From a bacterium (GTDB taxonomy: Bacteria > Eremiobacterota > Eremiobacteria > Baltobacterales > Baltobacteraceae): a DNA stretch of 11,400 nt. The position numbers were made by a program, and so were the translations under genes. The notes under the pieces are model-generated. The model was not told the DNA's origin. It searched no databases and was given only the letters and a program-made list of their open reading frames with translations. The DNA is taken from the NCBI GenBank assembly GCA_021782295.1, contig JAJXVC010000037.1, forward strand, positions 1 through 11,400, read 5' to 3'. Positions 1-7,311 of the stretch are shown here, one piece after another; position 1 is the first letter of the stretch, and each line of letters begins with the position of its first letter.

Positions 1-991
1 GAATGACGATTGCGAAGATCGGTGCGCCGGTTCGCGGATCGAGTTTTGCAAAAGCGCGGAAAAAGAGGCCGTCGACGCCCATTTGGTAGTACACGCGCGG
101 CGCCGTAAGCAGTTGGTTGCTGACGAAACCAAGCAGCGAGAGCGCCACCACCGCACCGACGATTCGTTCTGCGATCGGCCCGAACGCCACGCGCGCGACA
201 TCGGCGACCGGTGTCGTGGTAGCGGAAAGCCCGGCGATACCGAGGGCATTGATGAGAACCGCATTGATCGCAACGTAAATCGCGGTGACGCCGAGAACGC
301 CGAGGGCAAGCCCGCGCGGCAGAGCGCGCACGGGGTCGCGTATCTCGGCCGAAACATACGTGCCCGGCCCCCAACCGAGGTACGAAAAAAGCACCGGGAG
401 CATGGCGACACCGAGTAAACCGAGCGATGGCTCCGGTGCTGCGGCGGCGACCGGCGCGGTCGGTGCGTGTGGCGCGACGAGCGCGACAACGACAAAGAGT
501 GCGAAGGCGAGGATCTTCGCAATCAAAAAACCGTTTTGCGTGTTGGTGCCCGCGCGCACGCCGAATGCATTGATCGCGGTGAAGAGCAGCACCGCCGCGA
601 TGGCGAGAGCGCCGAGGCTCATCGGCGTCGAGGCAATTCCCAGTACCGGAGCAGCGTAGCCTGCGAAGGCGATTGCCGCCGATGCGGCCCCACCGCTCAT
701 AGCGATGAAGAGCAGCATCCACCCGAAAACAAAGGCGAGTGCCGGATGAAACGCATCGCGCAGGTACGCGTAGAGTCCGCCGTCGAGCGGACGCCGCGCG
801 GCGAGTTCGCCGAGGACGAGCGCTCCCAAGAGCGATACGATGCCGCCGACTGCCCAGGCGCCGAGAATAGCCACCGGCGTACCCAGGTCACGCGCGACGA
901 CCGATGGTGTACGAAAGATTCCCGAACCGATGACACCGCCGATGGTGACGAGCGCTACATCGAGCGTCCCGAGCCGACGGCGAAGTTTCAC
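1..991 (-). CDS. APC-family amino-acid permease, 3' end outside the window
   Basis: Predicted inner-membrane transporter importing or exchanging amino acids or related amines. The visible 330 residues are strongly hydrophobic with about eight membrane segments. The family signature GGVIGSGIF lies at residues 18-26 in the first helix. It is followed by ELAARRPLDGGLYAYLRDAF (62-81) and YLGWGPGTYVSAEIRDP (204-220), both typical of AA_permease_2 proteins (LAT-like branch of the APC superfamily). Family members usually run to 430-480 residues, so the last four or so helices lie beyond position 1. I chose the GTG start at 991 because the reading begins VKLRRRLGTLDVA, the usual basic N-terminus before helix 1, and because it overlaps the ispH stop as GTGA, a sign of translational coupling. 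No ATG start is available in this frame. The substrate cannot be read from the sequence. Confidence 0.9.
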   Translation of the reverse strand, partial: MKLRRRLGTLDVALVTIGGVIGSGIFRTPSVVARDLGTPVAILGAWAVGGIVSLLGALVLGELAARRPLDGGLYAYLRDAFHPALAFVFGWMLLFIAMSGGAASAAIAFAGYAAPVLGIASTPMSLGALAIAAVLLFTAINAFGVRAGTNTQNGFLIAKILAFALFVVVALVAPHAPTAPVAAAAPEPSLGLLGVAMLPVLFSYLGWGPGTYVSAEIRDPVRALPRGLALGVLGVTAIYVAINAVLINALGIAGLSATTTPVADVARVAFGPIAERIVGAVVALSLLGFVSNQLLTAPRVYYQMGVDGLFFRAFAKLDPRTGAPIFAIVI

Positions 992-1938
992 GCGCCGGCG
1001 GAGCTCTGCAACAACGCGAGTTCTTTCGGAGGGGTGAAGGTAATCGCCGGTTCGCGTTCGCCGAAATCGACGACGGTGGCGCTGCCGACGAGCTCGCCGA
1101 TTCGGTCGACGATGCGCGCCACGAGCGTCTCCGGGGACGAAGCCCCCGCAGTGACGCCGATCCGTGCATGTCCGACAAACCATTCGGCGCGAAGTTGTTC
1201 GATGCAATCGACGAGATACGCAGCCGCGCCGATCTGCTCCGCGCATTCGCGGAGACGCTGTGAGTTCGAGCTGTTCTCCGAGCCGACGACGACGACGACC
1301 TCTACCGCAGCGGCTAACGCTTTGACCGCAACCTGGCGGTTCTGCGTCGCATAACAAATATCGCTGCGTGCGGGTTCGCGCAGTTCCGGGAAGCGCCGAC
1401 GCAAGGCTGCAAGAATCGCCATCGTATCGTCGAGCGAGAGCGTGGTCTGCGTGACGACGGCGACGCGCTGAGGATCGGGAACCGGGATCGAGAGCGCTCG
1501 CTCGACATCTTCGACCAGGGCGATGCCGCCGGGGACGTGCCCGAGCGTGCCTTCTACCTCGTCGTGATTTCTATGGCCGACGAGCAAAACGAAATAGCCG
1601 TCTTTTGCGAAACGTAATGCCTCGAGATGCACCTTCGAAACGAGCGGACATGTCGCATCGACGATTCGCAGATGGCGCTCGCGCGCTTCCTTTTTTACCG
1701 CCGGTGATACGCCGTGCGCACTGAAGACCGCCAACGCCCCGTTGGGGATCTCGTCGAGCCCTTCGACGAAGACGACGCCGCGCGAGCGCAAATTCTCGAC
1801 GACCTCGCGGTTGTGAACGATTTCGCGACGAACGTAGAGCGGAGCGCCGTGCGCTTCGATCAATTGCTCGACGATATCGATCGCACGGTCGACACCGGCG
1901 CAGAAGCCGCGCGGGTTGGCCAGTAAAATCTCGGTCAT
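988..1938 (-). CDS. ispH: 4-hydroxy-3-methylbut-2-enyl diphosphate reductase
   Basis: Cytosolic iron-sulfur enzyme catalysing the last step of the MEP pathway: HMBPP is reduced to isopentenyl and dimethylallyl diphosphate. The 316-residue protein is close in length and sequence to E. coli IspH (LytB). The N-terminus LANPRGFCAGVDRAI is diagnostic. The three cluster ligands are visible as Cys13, Cys97 (DATCPLV) and Cys195 (DICYAT). Substrate-binding histidines are His42, His75 (SAHGVS) and His125, and the proton-relay Glu is Glu127 in HDEVEGT. VGSENSSNS (218-226) and GVTAGASSP (261-269) complete the diphosphate pocket. The start follows the alcohol dehydrogenase stop by 16 nt with only a weak ribosome site, and the stop overlaps the permease start. 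It implies the organism makes isoprenoids by the MEP route. All catalytic residues are intact. Confidence 0.97.
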   Translation of the reverse strand: MTEILLANPRGFCAGVDRAIDIVEQLIEAHGAPLYVRREIVHNREVVENLRSRGVVFVEGLDEIPNGALAVFSAHGVSPAVKKEARERHLRIVDATCPLVSKVHLEALRFAKDGYFVLLVGHRNHDEVEGTLGHVPGGIALVEDVERALSIPVPDPQRVAVVTQTTLSLDDTMAILAALRRRFPELREPARSDICYATQNRQVAVKALAAAVEVVVVVGSENSSNSQRLRECAEQIGAAAYLVDCIEQLRAEWFVGHARIGVTAGASSPETLVARIVDRIGELVGSATVVDFGEREPAITFTPPKELALLQSSAGA

Positions 1939-1954
1939 AGGCGGATGGTACAGC

Positions 1955-2998
1955 CTACGCCCCCGGGCTCAGTAAGACCTTGATGGCGCTGCGTTGATCC
2001 ATCGCGGCGTAACCCTCGGCGACGCGATCGAGCGAGATCCGGCGATCGAACACGCGCCCCGGGTGGATCTGCCCGGCAACGCAAGCCGCCATCAGCGGCT
2101 CGATATAGGCGCGCGCCGGCGCAAGCCCGCCCCGCAGGCTGAGGTTCTTGAGAAAAATGGAGCGAAGATCGGGGAGCTTCACGTTATGTGGAACGCCGAC
2201 ATAGGTGACCGTTCCGCCGGGTCGCGCAGCGGCGATGGCGAGGTTGAAACTCTCTTCGTTGCCGACCGCCTCGACGATCGAGGGAGCTCCGCCTTTGGTC
2301 ATCTCCAGGAGGCGATCGAGTGTCTGCGGGTCGTGCGAGTCGAGGCAATCGCTCGCGCCGAAATCCGCAGCGATCTTCAAGCGAGCGGCATTATGGCCCA
2401 CCGCGATCACGCGTTCGGCGCGATGGACGCGCGCAGCGGAGAGTACCGCGCAGAGGCCGACGGCGCCATCACCGACGACGACGACCGTTCCGCCGTTCCC
2501 CGCACCCGCCGTTGTCGCGCCGTGATGGCCGGTCGCCATAACATCGCACAGCGTCGCCGCGTCGGCGAGCAATTCGTCGTTATCGCGCATCGCTTCGTTC
2601 ATCACGGCGAGGGTGCCGTCGGCGTATGGAACGCGCACGAATTCCGCTTGCGCGCCGTTTGCATCGTCGCCCCAAAAACTTCCGTGTTCGCACGACGTGT
2701 GCAAACCTTGAAGGCAATACGCGCACGTTCCGTCGCCGATCGCGAACGGAGCGATCACGGCATCGCCGGGCTTCACGTTGCGCACGGCGGCGCCGACGTC
2801 TTCAACGATGCCGATGAATTCGTGGCCGGTACGCTCGCCGGGTTCGCGTTCGACGACACCGCGATAAAACCAAAGATCGCTTCCGCAGATCGCCGCGCGT
2901 GTGACGCGCACGATCGCATCGGTCGCCTCGCGGAGCGAGGGATCGGGGACGCTCTCGAGGCGCACGTCGCGGGTGCCGTGATAGACGGTTGCTTTCAT
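1955..2998 (-). CDS. Zinc-dependent medium-chain alcohol dehydrogenase
   Basis: Probable cytosolic NAD(P)-dependent dehydrogenase of the MDR superfamily (Tdh/threonine dehydrogenase-like group); substrate unknown. Residue numbers here count from a GTG one codon upstream (3001). The N-terminal GroES-like domain carries catalytic-zinc residues Cys39 (AAICGSD) and His60-Glu61 (GHEF). The Rossmann fold shows VVGDGAVGL around 176-183. The structural-zinc lobe reads GDGTCAYCLQGLHTSC, with Cys93, Cys96 and Cys104 but Asp90 where classical enzymes have the first Cys; I recall close relatives with the same Asp. ATG at 2998 gives MKATVYHG, the usual family start, and shares 1 nt with the hydrolase stop (TGATG). 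The alternative GTG at 3001 has better spacing (9 nt) from a GAGGG. Sits inside the hydrolase-ADH-ispH-permease run. Confidence 0.9.
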   Translation of the reverse strand: MKATVYHGTRDVRLESVPDPSLREATDAIVRVTRAAICGSDLWFYRGVVEREPGERTGHEFIGIVEDVGAAVRNVKPGDAVIAPFAIGDGTCAYCLQGLHTSCEHGSFWGDDANGAQAEFVRVPYADGTLAVMNEAMRDNDELLADAATLCDVMATGHHGATTAGAGNGGTVVVVGDGAVGLCAVLSAARVHRAERVIAVGHNAARLKIAADFGASDCLDSHDPQTLDRLLEMTKGGAPSIVEAVGNEESFNLAIAAARPGGTVTYVGVPHNVKLPDLRSIFLKNLSLRGGLAPARAYIEPLMAACVAGQIHPGRVFDRRISLDRVAEGYAAMDQRSAIKVLLSPGA

Positions 2999-3789
2999 CA
3001 CTTTACGGGACCCTCGGCTGCGCTCGTTGGTTGCATGGGCGCGAAAACCTCGTCGGCGAACGCGCGCACGATTGCTGTGAAACGCGCGTTTTCGCGAAGC
3101 GGCGCGGCGTGATCGGACGCGGCGATGATTTCACGGCGCGAATGGGGCGCATTTCGCAGATAGCGCGATTCATCGGTACGAAAAATGAGATCGAATTCGC
3201 CGTTAACGATGAGAACGGGGCGATCGTACGACGCGATGAGGTCGCTCTGGCGCATCCCGTGCACGGCGATCTCGCTCGTCGAATCGAGAACGCGGGGGTC
3301 GAACGGAATTTTTTCGATCTCGCGCGCCCACTCTTCGCCGACCACGGCGCGTAACGAGAGCGAGGCGATCGAACGGTAGAGCGGATCGGGAAGTGCGCCC
3401 ATCGCCTGGGCCATCATACGAAACGGCAGTCGTTTCCATCCGTCGAAATCGTAGGTCGAGCCGGCGAGCAATAGCGCTCGGCTCGCGTCGAGATGCTGTG
3501 AAAAATACGGCACCGCAACGAATCCGCCGAGCGAATAACCGACGACGAGTGGGGGAGTGGCGCAGGCTTCGAGCGCCGCTTCGATTGCGGCGTTCACATG
3601 CGCGCCGTCGAACGGCTCGTCGACACGCCCGCCGTGCCCCGGCAAATCGATGGCAACGATGTAATATCGGTCGGCGAGAGCCGCTGCGTGCCGCGCCCAT
3701 ATCGCCTTGCCTAAACGTAGCCCGTGGAGGAAGAGGATCGGGGAGCGTCCGCGCTCCCCGTACGCGGTCATGGCGGCGACGTCGTTCAT
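2998..3789 (-). CDS. Alpha/beta-fold hydrolase
   Basis: Soluble 263-residue serine hydrolase of the alpha/beta-hydrolase superfamily; likely esterase, lipase-like or C-C/ester-cleaving enzyme, exact substrate not readable. The oxyanion-hole motif LFLHG is at 19-23, the nucleophile elbow GYSLGG puts Ser86 in place, Asp200 follows the VNGEFD strand, and His227 lies in SDHAAP, giving a complete triad. AIDLPGHGG (47-54) is the typical strand before the helical cap, and the length is normal for the family. No signal peptide. ATG at 3789 is the first start; Met7 (3771) is an alternative and neither has a strong ribosome site. It is the first gene of the minus-strand run and its stop shares a base with the downstream ADH start, which suggests cotranscription. 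A metabolic link to ADH is possible but not shown. Confidence 0.88.
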   Translation of the reverse strand: MNDVAAMTAYGERGRSPILFLHGLRLGKAIWARHAAALADRYYIVAIDLPGHGGRVDEPFDGAHVNAAIEAALEACATPPLVVGYSLGGFVAVPYFSQHLDASRALLLAGSTYDFDGWKRLPFRMMAQAMGALPDPLYRSIASLSLRAVVGEEWAREIEKIPFDPRVLDSTSEIAVHGMRQSDLIASYDRPVLIVNGEFDLIFRTDESRYLRNAPHSRREIIAASDHAAPLRENARFTAIVRAFADEVFAPMQPTSAAEGPVK

Positions 3790-3848
3790 CGCCGAACAAC
3801 CTGCGCGTCCCGCCTAGGTTTCGCCTGCACGCGGCGAATGAGGCGATC
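3790..3848. promoter_or_regulatory. Divergent intergenic region
   Basis: 59 nt separate the starts of the minus-strand hydrolase and the plus-strand secreted protein, so promoters for both should lie in or near it. GAGG at 3840-3843, 5 nt before the ATG at 3849, is a plausible ribosome site for the plus-strand gene. A short inverted repeat, TCGCC (3821-3825) and GGCGA (3833-3837), is present. I see no clear -35/-10 pair. Confidence 0.35.
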
Positions 3849-4394
3849 ATGCAACCGATTCAAGCGCTCGCTCTTCTCCTCGCGTTTGCCCCGCAGCAGA
3901 CGCCGACCGCGATTCCAACGCAGCCGCCGGTGATTGCGGCGCCGCCGTTGGCACCGCTGCCCAGCGACACGCTCAATAACGGCTCCTGTCTCGACTCACC
4001 GCGCGCCGTTCCGCTCGATCTCCACGAACCGGTAACGGTCGGGAATCAGATCGTCCGTATCGATAAGGTCGTTTCGACCGATTCCATGATGCCCGGCGAG
4101 GTGATCGGCTTTCTCTACACGCTCCAGGACGGCACGACTTGGCTTGGCCAGCGTACCCCCGATTATATGTCGGCTGCCGATTCGCGGGCGATCAATCTCG
4201 TGCTCGCCGCCTCGCGGCTTCCGGCCGATACCGAGACGGTCTTCCCACCGCAGATGCGTTTCGGCGTTGCGACGCACTATCGGCAGTTTTTCCCGGTTCA
4301 AGTGCAAGCAAGCGCTCTCCCGGCACTTCGGGTACGGATCGATCCGTGCGTGGCCTGGCCATCGGGCCGCCAGCTCCCCGATCCGCGCCTCTGA
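3849..4394 (+). CDS. Small secreted protein of unknown function
   Basis: 181 residues; I do not recognise the family. The N-terminus is a short hydrophobic stretch, ALALLLAFA (6-14), which could be a signal peptide cleaved near AFA-PQQ, although it lacks the usual basic residues. Residues 15-40 form a Pro/Thr/Ala-rich linker. The remainder is a compact mixed region with two cysteines, Cys47 and Cys167, that could form a disulfide outside the cytoplasm. The start is supported by GAGG 5 nt upstream; the frame stays open back to 3393, but that upstream part is antisense to the hydrolase and reads as arginine-rich noise. It ends only 51 nt before hsp20, with the CIRCE element between them, so read-through into the heat-shock genes is possible. 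No enzymatic motif is seen. Confidence 0.7.
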   Translation: MQPIQALALLLAFAPQQTPTAIPTQPPVIAAPPLAPLPSDTLNNGSCLDSPRAVPLDLHEPVTVGNQIVRIDKVVSTDSMMPGEVIGFLYTLQDGTTWLGQRTPDYMSAADSRAINLVLAASRLPADTETVFPPQMRFGVATHYRQFFPVQVQASALPALRVRIDPCVAWPSGRQLPDPRL

Positions 4395-4398
4395 CGGG

Positions 4399-4425
4399 TT
4401 AGCACTTGATGCATCCGACTGCTAA
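4399..4425 (+). promoter_or_regulatory. CIRCE-like operator (probable HrcA site)
   Basis: The sequence is TTAGCACTT, 9 nt spacer, GACTGCTAA. The consensus CIRCE operator is TTAGCACTC-N9-GAGTGCTAA, so each arm has one mismatch (16 of 18 positions match) and the spacer length is exact. It sits 20 nt before the hsp20 ATG and 4 nt after the previous stop, as expected for a repressor site over a heat-shock promoter. HrcA is known to bind CIRCE and release on heat or unfolded-protein load. I cannot pick out a convincing -35/-10 pair around it. Confidence 0.8.
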
Positions 4426-4445
4426 GGGCCGGGGTTAAGGGTGCG

Positions 4446-4835
4446 ATGGAGTTTGTAATTCGCGGGCGATGCGGGCGATTCGAACCGAATGCCGACGCTT
4501 TCCTCGACGAAGAGCGAGGGGCGATCGTCGTGACGCTCGAGGTTGCCGGTGTCGCCCCGGAGACGCTGCGTTTAACGGTTGAGGCGGAGCGCCTGTCGAT
4601 CGCCGGTCGCCGCTTCGACACGCTGCCGCAACGTCGCGGCTCGTTCGTACTCAAAGAGATCGCCTTCGGTGAATTCGGCCGCGAACTCGACCTGCCCGTC
4701 TCGGTCGATATCGAACGAAGCTCGGCGACATACCTCGACGGATTGCTCACCATCGTGCTGCCCATCGCAGCGACTGCGTATATTCCGACCGCGCGCAACG
4801 ACGTGCGGATCATCGTGCAAAGGATCGTCATCTAA
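4446..4835 (+). CDS. Hsp20-type small heat-shock protein
   Basis: 129-residue ATP-independent holdase of the alpha-crystallin family, expected to bind unfolding proteins in the cytoplasm. The alpha-crystallin domain fills nearly the whole chain: VTLEVAGVAPETLRLTVEAE (29-48) matches the first strands, LSIAGRR (50-56) follows, and LDLPVSVD (81-88) leads to ATYLDGLLTIVLP (94-106), the A-x-x-x-G-x-L signature. Only about 14 residues precede the domain, so the usual long N-terminal arm is missing. The chain ends in IVI (127-129), which could act as the I-x-I oligomer-contact motif. The ATG is preceded by AAGGG (4437-4441) at 4 nt spacing. It lies directly behind the CIRCE-like site and 1 nt before lon, so heat-inducible coexpression with Lon is likely. 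Conservation is modest, but the domain pattern is clear. Confidence 0.85.
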   Translation: MEFVIRGRCGRFEPNADAFLDEERGAIVVTLEVAGVAPETLRLTVEAERLSIAGRRFDTLPQRRGSFVLKEIAFGEFGRELDLPVSVDIERSSATYLDGLLTIVLPIAATAYIPTARNDVRIIVQRIVI

Positions 4836-4836
4836 T

Positions 4837-7311
4837 ATGGCCGCGAAAGCGAAACCCATCGTCCCCGCCGGGAGGCTCGGAATTCTGCCGTTGCAGGAGG
4901 CCGTGCTGTTCCCCAACACCGTCATTCCGCTTGCGGTTGTAAAAAAGCCGGGCATCCGGCTGGTCGAAGAGGCGATCCGCGAAGGTCGCCCGATCGGGCT
5001 GACCGTTCTCAAAGATCGCGATATCGAAAACCCAGGCCCCGATGATATCGAGCGCATCGGCACCATCGGCGTCATTCAGAAAATGTTGAAGGTTCCCGAC
5101 GGTACGCTTCGCTGCATCGTTGCCGGGCAATCGGTCTTCCGCATCGAGCAGTTCACGCAGAGCGAACCGTACATGGTGGCCACGTACACCGAATTGCCGG
5201 ACAAGACCGTTGAAAACGAAGCGCGCGTTGCGATGCATCGCAATCTTGCCGGGCTCTTCCAAAAGCTTCTTTCGTACTTGCCGCAGGCACCGCGCGAAAT
5301 GGAGATGGAAGTTCAAAATATCACCGACTCCAACGTGCTTACGTATTTCGTGGCGTCGACCATGCGCCTTGAAACCGCGGAGCGCCAGGCGTTGCTCGAA
5401 GAGCGCGACACTGCAAAGCGGATGCGTAAACTCACGATGTTGCTCACCAAAGAGTTGGAAGTCGTGGAGCTCGGGCACAAGATCCAGGGCGATATTCAGC
5501 GCGAGATGGACAAAAATCAGCGCGAATTCTATCTGCGTCAACAGTTACGCGCGATTCAAGAAGAACTCGGAGAGATCGATCCGCAGCTCGCCGAGATCAA
5601 CGAGTTAAAGAAGAAACTCGACGAAGCGAAGTTGCCGGAAGAGGCACTAAAAGCCGCCGAACGAGAACTCGACCGGCTCTCGAAGGTGCCGCAGGCGAGC
5701 CCCGAGTACAGCGTTATTCGTACGTATCTCGATTGGCTCGTCCAGTTACCGTGGAATATCGAAACCACCGATGCGATCGATATTCGGAAAGCACGGGAAA
5801 TTCTCGACGAGGACCACTACGATCTCGAGAAAATTAAGGATCGTATCGTCGAATATCTTGCCGTCGGCAAGCTCAAGAATCGCCTCAGCGGACCGATTCT
5901 CTGTTTCGTCGGCCCGCCGGGCGTCGGGAAAACTTCTTTAGGGCAATCGATCGCGCGCGCGATGGGGCGAAAATTCGTGCGCCTCTCGGTCGGCGGCGTT
6001 CGTGATGAAGCCGAGATTCGGGGCCACCGGCGCACCTACATCGGTGCGATGCCGGGCACGATCGTGCGCGCGATCCGCGATGCCGGAACGCGCAACCCCG
6101 TCATGATGATTGATGAAATCGACAAAGTCGGTTCTGATTTTCGCGGTGACCCGCAATCGGCGTTGCTCGAAGTGCTCGATCCCGAACAAAACAAGGGGTA
6201 TCGCGACCACTATCTCGATCTGCCGTTCGATTTAAGCCAAGTACTCTTCGTGTGTACCGCGAATTCGCTCGACACGATCTCGCCGCCGTTGCGCGACCGC
6301 ATGGAGATCATTCAGCTCTCGGGATATACGGAATTCGAAAAGCTGCAGATCGCCAAACGCTATCTGCTCAAGAAGCAGCGCCTCGCCAATGGAGTCAAGG
6401 AATCGCAGTCGCAGATCAACGACTTGGCACTGCGGGCGATCATCAACGACTACACGCGCGAGGCGGGCGTCCGCAATCTCGACCGCGAGATCGGCACCGT
6501 ATTCCGCAAAATCGCGCGCAAGGTCGCGGAAAATTCACGCTATAAAACGCGCGTCAAACCGGAGAGTCTCGTCGAATATTTGAAGAAACCGCGTTTCTTC
6601 AACGAAGTGAAAAAACGTGTCGCCTCGATCGGCGTTGCGACCGGAATGGCATGGACGCCGGTCGGCGGCGATATTCTCTTCATCGAAACGCAAGTGATGC
6701 CCGGAAGCGGCAAAGTCGTTTTGACCGGACAGCTTGGTGATGTGATGAAAGAGAGCGCGCAGGCTGCCGTCTCATTCCTGCGTTCGCGCTCTTCGGAGCT
6801 CGGCCTCGCCGAAGATTTCTTTGCCAAGCACGACATCCATATCCACGTGCCGGCGGGCGCGACGCCGAAGGATGGACCATCGGCGGGTATCGCGCTGGTC
6901 ACCTCGATTGCCTCGATGCTGACCGGAAACAAGGTCGATCCGAATCTCGCGATGACCGGAGAGATCACGCTCACCGGTCAGGTGCTACCGATCGGTGGAT
7001 TAAAAGAGAAAGTCCTCGGCGCGCGGCGCGCGGGAATTTCGAAAGTGCTTCTGCCGAAGCGGAACGAGGTTGACCTCGACGATATCCCCGACGAAGTGCG
7101 GAAGCAGATGACCTTCGTATCGGTAGAAGAGCTCTCGGAAGTACTCGCGCACGCTCTGGGCAAACGCATTATCGCTCCGGTGCCGCTCGGTAACGAGAAC
7201 CTCAAACGCAACGGTATCGTCGTTCCGATGCCCAAGCGCGGTGTCGGCAAGCGCTCGGCCGCGACTCGCGGACGCGCGAAGGTATCGCCGCGCCCGGCAA
7301 CGCGGGCCTAA
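4837..7311 (+). CDS. lon: ATP-dependent protease Lon
   Basis: 824-residue cytosolic AAA+ serine protease that degrades misfolded and regulatory proteins. An N-terminal LON substrate-binding domain starts [17 protein letters not shown] coiled, charged helical region with [17 protein letters not shown] follows. The AAA+ module has Walker A GPPGVGKT (359-366), Walker B VMMIDEID with Asp426-Glu427, and PPLRDRME as arginine-finger region. The protease domain has Ser682 in [10 protein letters not shown] and Lys725 in GGLKEK, 43 residues apart as in E. coli Lon. The last 39 residues (786-824) form a basic tail with 11 Lys/Arg and one acidic residue, beyond the usual end. ATG at 4837 gives [19 protein letters not shown]; the open frame extends back to 4579, but that part lies inside hsp20. 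AAAGGA sits 12 nt upstream. Likely cotranscribed with hsp20. Confidence 0.97.
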   Translation: MAAKAKPIVPAGRLGILPLQEAVLFPNTVIPLAVVKKPGIRLVEEAIREGRPIGLTVLKDRDIENPGPDDIERIGTIGVIQKMLKVPDGTLRCIVAGQSVFRIEQFTQSEPYMVATYTELPDKTVENEARVAMHRNLAGLFQKLLSYLPQAPREMEMEVQNITDSNVLTYFVASTMRLETAERQALLEERDTAKRMRKLTMLLTKELEVVELGHKIQGDIQREMDKNQREFYLRQQLRAIQEELGEIDPQLAEINELKKKLDEAKLPEEALKAAERELDRLSKVPQASPEYSVIRTYLDWLVQLPWNIETTDAIDIRKAREILDEDHYDLEKIKDRIVEYLAVGKLKNRLSGPILCFVGPPGVGKTSLGQSIARAMGRKFVRLSVGGVRDEAEIRGHRRTYIGAMPGTIVRAIRDAGTRNPVMMIDEIDKVGSDFRGDPQSALLEVLDPEQNKGYRDHYLDLPFDLSQVLFVCTANSLDTISPPLRDRMEIIQLSGYTEFEKLQIAKRYLLKKQRLANGVKESQSQINDLALRAIINDYTREAGVRNLDREIGTVFRKIARKVAENSRYKTRVKPESLVEYLKKPRFFNEVKKRVASIGVATGMAWTPVGGDILFIETQVMPGSGKVVLTGQLGDVMKESAQAAVSFLRSRSSELGLAEDFFAKHDIHIHVPAGATPKDGPSAGIALVTSIASMLTGNKVDPNLAMTGEITLTGQVLPIGGLKEKVLGARRAGISKVLLPKRNEVDLDDIPDEVRKQMTFVSVEELSEVLAHALGKRIIAPVPLGNENLKRNGIVVPMPKRGVGKRSAATRGRAKVSPRPATRA

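Noticed and set aside
467..1354. Plus-strand open frame of 295 codons across the permease and ispH region
   Set aside because: It runs antisense to two well-supported genes, crosses their junction, and its translation is an Arg/Glu/Thr-rich mix with no domain; typical of high-GC antisense frames.
1994..3112. Plus-strand open frame of 372 codons over the alcohol dehydrogenase
   Set aside because: Antisense to a gene with clear zinc-site and Rossmann motifs; the translation resembles no protein family and extends across the ADH-hydrolase junction.
3821..3837. Short inverted repeat TCGCC...GGCGA as terminator or operator
   Set aside because: Five-base arms in GC-rich DNA are expected by chance, and there is no T-run for a terminator.
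3393..3848. Extension of the secreted-protein frame upstream of 3849
   Set aside because: Antisense to the hydrolase and highly Arg-rich; the ATG at 3849 has a GAGG at 5 nt and begins the hydrophobic N-terminus.
3203..3850. Minus-strand open frame of 215 codons over the hydrolase
   Set aside because: Same strand but other frame from the hydrolase, Arg-rich, no motif; the hydrolase frame has a full catalytic triad.
4579..4836. Extension of the lon frame upstream of 4837
   Set aside because: The extra 86 codons lie inside hsp20 in another frame and are Arg/Ser-rich; Lon's conserved N-terminus begins right after ATG 4837.
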